Shown piece by piece: positions 61,944 through 64,000 of a DNA stretch of 64,000 bases. This DNA is from Periweissella cryptocerci (GTDB lineage Bacteria; Bacillota; Bacilli; Lactobacillales; Lactobacillaceae). The notes below the pieces were generated by a model. That model was given only the letters and a program-made list of their open reading frames with translations, ran no database searches and was not told the DNA's origin. The DNA lies in the NCBI RefSeq assembly GCF_004358325.1, contig NZ_CP037940.1, positions 1,550,001-1,614,000 on the forward strand. Direction: 5' to 3'. Position numbers and translations under genes: made by a program. Position 1 is the stretch's first letter. Every line of letters starts with the position of its first letter.

Positions 61944-61944
61944 G

Positions 61945-62040
61945 TACCCAAATTACATGGTTGGGTATGCCCGAACGGCTACCCAAACTATATGATTGAG
62001 CATGCCCGAACAGCTACCCAAATTACATGATTGAGGTTCT
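61945..62040 (+). repeat. 35-bp tandem repeats in the mnmE leader
   Basis: Units begin TACCCAAATTACATGGTTGG at 61945, 61980 and 62015 (the third is partial), with an exact 35-bp period. Each has TACCCAA followed by TTGGGTA- or TTGAG-like sequence, forming a hairpin that is perfect in the first unit. The array lies between the leader terminator and the mnmE ribosome-binding site. Confidence 0.85.
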
Positions 62041-62081
62041 CCATACGACTGACCTCAAACGCAAAAGAAAGGATCTTAAAC

Positions 62082-63488
62082 ATGGCTAACGCTGGAAGTA
62101 CCATTACAGAATTTGACACGATTGCCGCTATTAGTACGCCACCTGGCGAAGGGGCGATTTCGATTATTCGTTTAAGCGGTGAAGAAGCCGTTGACGTTGC
62201 TTGTCGGGTTTTCAAAGGCAAGAACTTAAGCAAAGTTGATTCACACACAATTAATTACGGACATATTATTGATCCGGATAAAGATAATCAAGAAGTTGAT
62301 GAAGTGATGGTCTCAGTAATGCGGGCACCACGGACATTTACGCGTGAAGACGTCATTGAAATTAATGCGCACGGTGGGATTGTTGCGACTAACCGCATTC
62401 TCCAATTGCTCTTGAGTAATGGTGCCCGGTTAGCTGAACCTGGTGAATTTACCAAGCGGGCGTTCTTGAACGGCCGGATTGATTTGTCACAAGCAGAAGC
62501 CGTGATGGACTTAATTCGCGCTAAAACTGATCGTTCAATGCAAGTTGCTTTGAATCAATTGGATGGGAACTTGTCTGGTTTAATTCGCAAGATTCGGAAG
62601 GACATCGTGGATACTTTGGCGCAAGTCGAAGTTAACATTGATTACCCTGAATATGATGCGGTTGAGCAAATGACAACGCAATTGTTATTGGAACAAGCAA
62701 CGAATGTGCAAGCACACGTTGCGCAATTATTAAAAACGGCCAAGCAAGGTAAAGTTTTACGTGAAGGTTTGGCAACAGCGATTATCGGCCGACCAAATGT
62801 GGGTAAGAGTTCAATTTTGAACCACTTGTTGCATGAAGATAAAGCGATTGTGACGGAAATTGCTGGGACAACCCGGGATGTGATTGAAGAATACGTCAAC
62901 GTCCACGGTGTGCCTTTGAAGCTGGTTGATACCGCTGGGATTCGTGATACAGAAGACGTCGTTGAAAAAATCGGGGTCGAACGTTCACGGGCTGCGATTG
63001 TTAAGGCTGACTTAGTGATGTTGGTGCTGAATACGAATGAACCATTAACCGATGAAGATCGTGAATTGATTAAGATTACTGCTGATAAGAAGCGGATTGT
63101 GATTTTGAACAAGACTGATTTGGAACAAAAATTAGATCCAAATGATATCGCGAGTTTGATTGAACCAAACGAAATGATCGCTGTTTCAGTTTTGAAAAAC
63201 TTGAACATGGACTTATTGGAAGAAAAAATCGCGCACTTGTTCTTTGATGAAGGTATCGAAAACAATCAAACGACGGTGATGGTCACTAACGCGCGCCACA
63301 TTGGTTTATTAGCTAGCGCAAGTAAGTCGTTGCAAGCGGTCATTGATGGTGTTGCGATGGGGATGCCGGTTGATATTGTGCAAATCGATATGACGGATGC
63401 CTGGGACAAGCTTGGTGAGATTACTGGGGATTCGGTCCAAGATGATTTATTGACGGAATTATTTAGCCAATTCTGTCTTGGAAAGTAG
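62082..63488 (+). CDS. mnmE: tRNA-modification GTPase MnmE
   Basis: This is a 468-residue protein starting [20 protein letters not shown]. An N-terminal tetrahydrofolate-binding domain is followed by helices and a G domain ([40 protein letters not shown]). It ends in the catalytic CLGK. With MnmG it installs carboxymethylaminomethyl groups on wobble U34 of tRNAs. AAAGGA lies about 8 nt before the ATG at 62082. The gene is preceded by a structured leader and tandem repeats. mnmG follows after one intervening gene. Confidence 0.97.
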   Translation: MANAGSTITEFDTIAAISTPPGEGAISIIRLSGEEAVDVACRVFKGKNLSKVDSHTINYGHIIDPDKDNQEVDEVMVSVMRAPRTFTREDVIEINAHGGIVATNRILQLLLSNGARLAEPGEFTKRAFLNGRIDLSQAEAVMDLIRAKTDRSMQVALNQLDGNLSGLIRKIRKDIVDTLAQVEVNIDYPEYDAVEQMTTQLLLEQATNVQAHVAQLLKTAKQGKVLREGLATAIIGRPNVGKSSILNHLLHEDKAIVTEIAGTTRDVIEEYVNVHGVPLKLVDTAGIRDTEDVVEKIGVERSRAAIVKADLVMLVLNTNEPLTDEDRELIKITADKKRIVILNKTDLEQKLDPNDIASLIEPNEMIAVSVLKNLNMDLLEEKIAHLFFDEGIENNQTTVMVTNARHIGLLASASKSLQAVIDGVAMGMPVDIVQIDMTDAWDKLGEITGDSVQDDLLTELFSQFCLGK

Positions 63489-63497
63489 GAATTCGCG

Positions 63498-63899
63498 ATG
63501 ACGCAAGTATATTTTTTATGTACTGGTAACTCATGCCGCAGTCAAATTGCGGAAGGATACGCCAAGCAAATGCATCCTGAATGGATAATTGCGAGTGCCG
63601 GTGTTGAACAACATGGTTTGAATCCACGGGCCGTAGCGGTGATGGCGGCAGATGGTGTTGATATTAGTCAGCACACGTCAAAATTAATCGACAACGATTA
63701 TTTGCTGTCATCAGACTTAGTAATTACGTTGTGTGGGGATGCACGCGACAAGTGTCCAGTGACCCCACCGACAATTGAACGGTTGCACTGGGGATTAAAC
63801 GATCCTGCTCAAGCGACTGGTACTGAGGATGAAATCATGGCGGTGTTCCGCGAAGTTCGTGATGAAATAAAAAAACAGATTGAAAATTTAGCAGTTTAA
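63498..63899 (+). CDS. arsC: Arsenate reductase ArsC (thioredoxin-coupled) / LMW phosphatase fold
   Basis: This is a 133-residue protein starting [20 protein letters not shown]. The P-loop CTGNSCRS carries the nucleophilic Cys. Two further Cys in [15 protein letters not shown] match the resolving pair of thioredoxin-coupled arsenate reductases (Cys10/82/89 type), so this assignment is preferred over protein tyrosine phosphatase. It reduces arsenate to arsenite for export. It sits 9 bp after mnmE and 39 bp before mnmG, an unusual place with no ars regulator or pump nearby. Confidence 0.9.
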   Translation: MTQVYFLCTGNSCRSQIAEGYAKQMHPEWIIASAGVEQHGLNPRAVAVMAADGVDISQHTSKLIDNDYLLSSDLVITLCGDARDKCPVTPPTIERLHWGLNDPAQATGTEDEIMAVFREVRDEIKKQIENLAV

Positions 63900-63938
63900 T
63901 AACGCGTATTTAAGCGCAAATAAATAGGAGAATTAATT

Positions 63939-64000
63939 ATGGCAGTTATTCCATATGATGCTGGCGAATACGACGTAATTGTCGTTGGTGCTGGTCACGC
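63939..64000 (+). CDS. mnmG: tRNA uridine 5-carboxymethylaminomethyl synthesis enzyme MnmG, 5' end
   Basis: Only the first ~20 codons are in the window: MAVIPYDAGEYDVIVVGAGH, with the FAD-binding GxGxxG motif beginning. GGAG precedes the ATG. It is the partner of MnmE. Confidence 0.9.
   Translation, partial: MAVIPYDAGEYDVIVVGAGH

Noticed and set aside
11495..62040. CRISPR array
   Set aside because: The tandem repeats at 11495 and 61945 are contiguous units without unique spacers, and there are no cas genes. No CRISPR array is present.
62642..63265. 207-codon minus-strand frame opposite mnmE
   Set aside because: It is an antisense shadow of a certain gene.
1..64000. tRNA or rRNA genes
   Set aside because: I saw no cloverleaf with a GGTTCGA-type T loop and no rRNA signature. 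Absence cannot be proved without a dedicated scan.

Overview
The window is the replication-origin region of a low-GC Gram-positive chromosome. Gene content, Shine-Dalgarno sites and the dnaA-dnaN-yaaA-recF-gyrB-gyrA / rpmH-rnpA-yidC order place it in the Lactobacillaceae. Double-glycine peptides, an Rgg-type regulator, a lactocepin-like protease and an acetoin/butanediol dehydrogenase fit a heterofermentative lactic acid bacterium of the Weissella/Periweissella/Leuconostoc type, but the genus is inference. oriC lies around 34.1-35.96 kb. Genes to its left run mainly on the minus strand and genes to its right mainly on the plus strand, so most are co-oriented with replication.

Left arm (1-34 kb). 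The core genes are dnaN, yaaA, recF, gyrB and gyrA, then rpsF-ssb-rpsR, gdpP, rplI, dnaC and rlmH. They are interrupted by sbcD-sbcC with a VOC-fold gene, by a block of ABC transporter genes with an Rgg-like regulator (20.2-26.1 kb), and at the far left by a GIY-YIG protein, an MMPL exporter with a divergent TetR regulator, and an XRE regulator. A second dense cluster of DnaA boxes fills the gene-free stretch between rlmH and dnaC.

Right arm (36-64 kb). The usual string rpmH-rnpA-yidC-jag-mnmE-mnmG is split by two accessory blocks. The first (37.7-48.1 kb) holds two loci encoding short double-glycine-leader peptides. With them are two related 71-residue single-span membrane proteins, a rhomboid protease, a CPBP-family protease, and relics of a bacteriocin secretion accessory gene, an IS1182-type transposase and a second rhomboid. 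gnd, a butanediol dehydrogenase, a PH/SHOCT protein and a DHA2 exporter follow. The second block (49.7-61.7 kb) has three very large secreted proteins: an S8 protease, a leucine-rich-repeat protein and an InlB-repeat protein. All three end in the same lysine-rich Ig-like module and none has an LPXTG motif.

Repeats and signals. Two 604-bp MITE-like elements sit in perfect 8-bp target duplications and contain two foldable modules. One module also occurs alone at two further sites, with both arms of its long terminal stem changed together. A 102-bp copy of the gyrA 3' end (last codons plus terminator) is fused in frame to an ABC ATPase gene 4,055 bp away and brackets the Rgg/ABC cluster, in which two genes carry single-base frameshifts. 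Three parS-like sites lie around the origin. mnmE is preceded by a consensus promoter, a structured ~113-nt leader ending in a terminator, and 35-bp tandem repeats. rplI has 37-38-bp tandem repeats in its leader.
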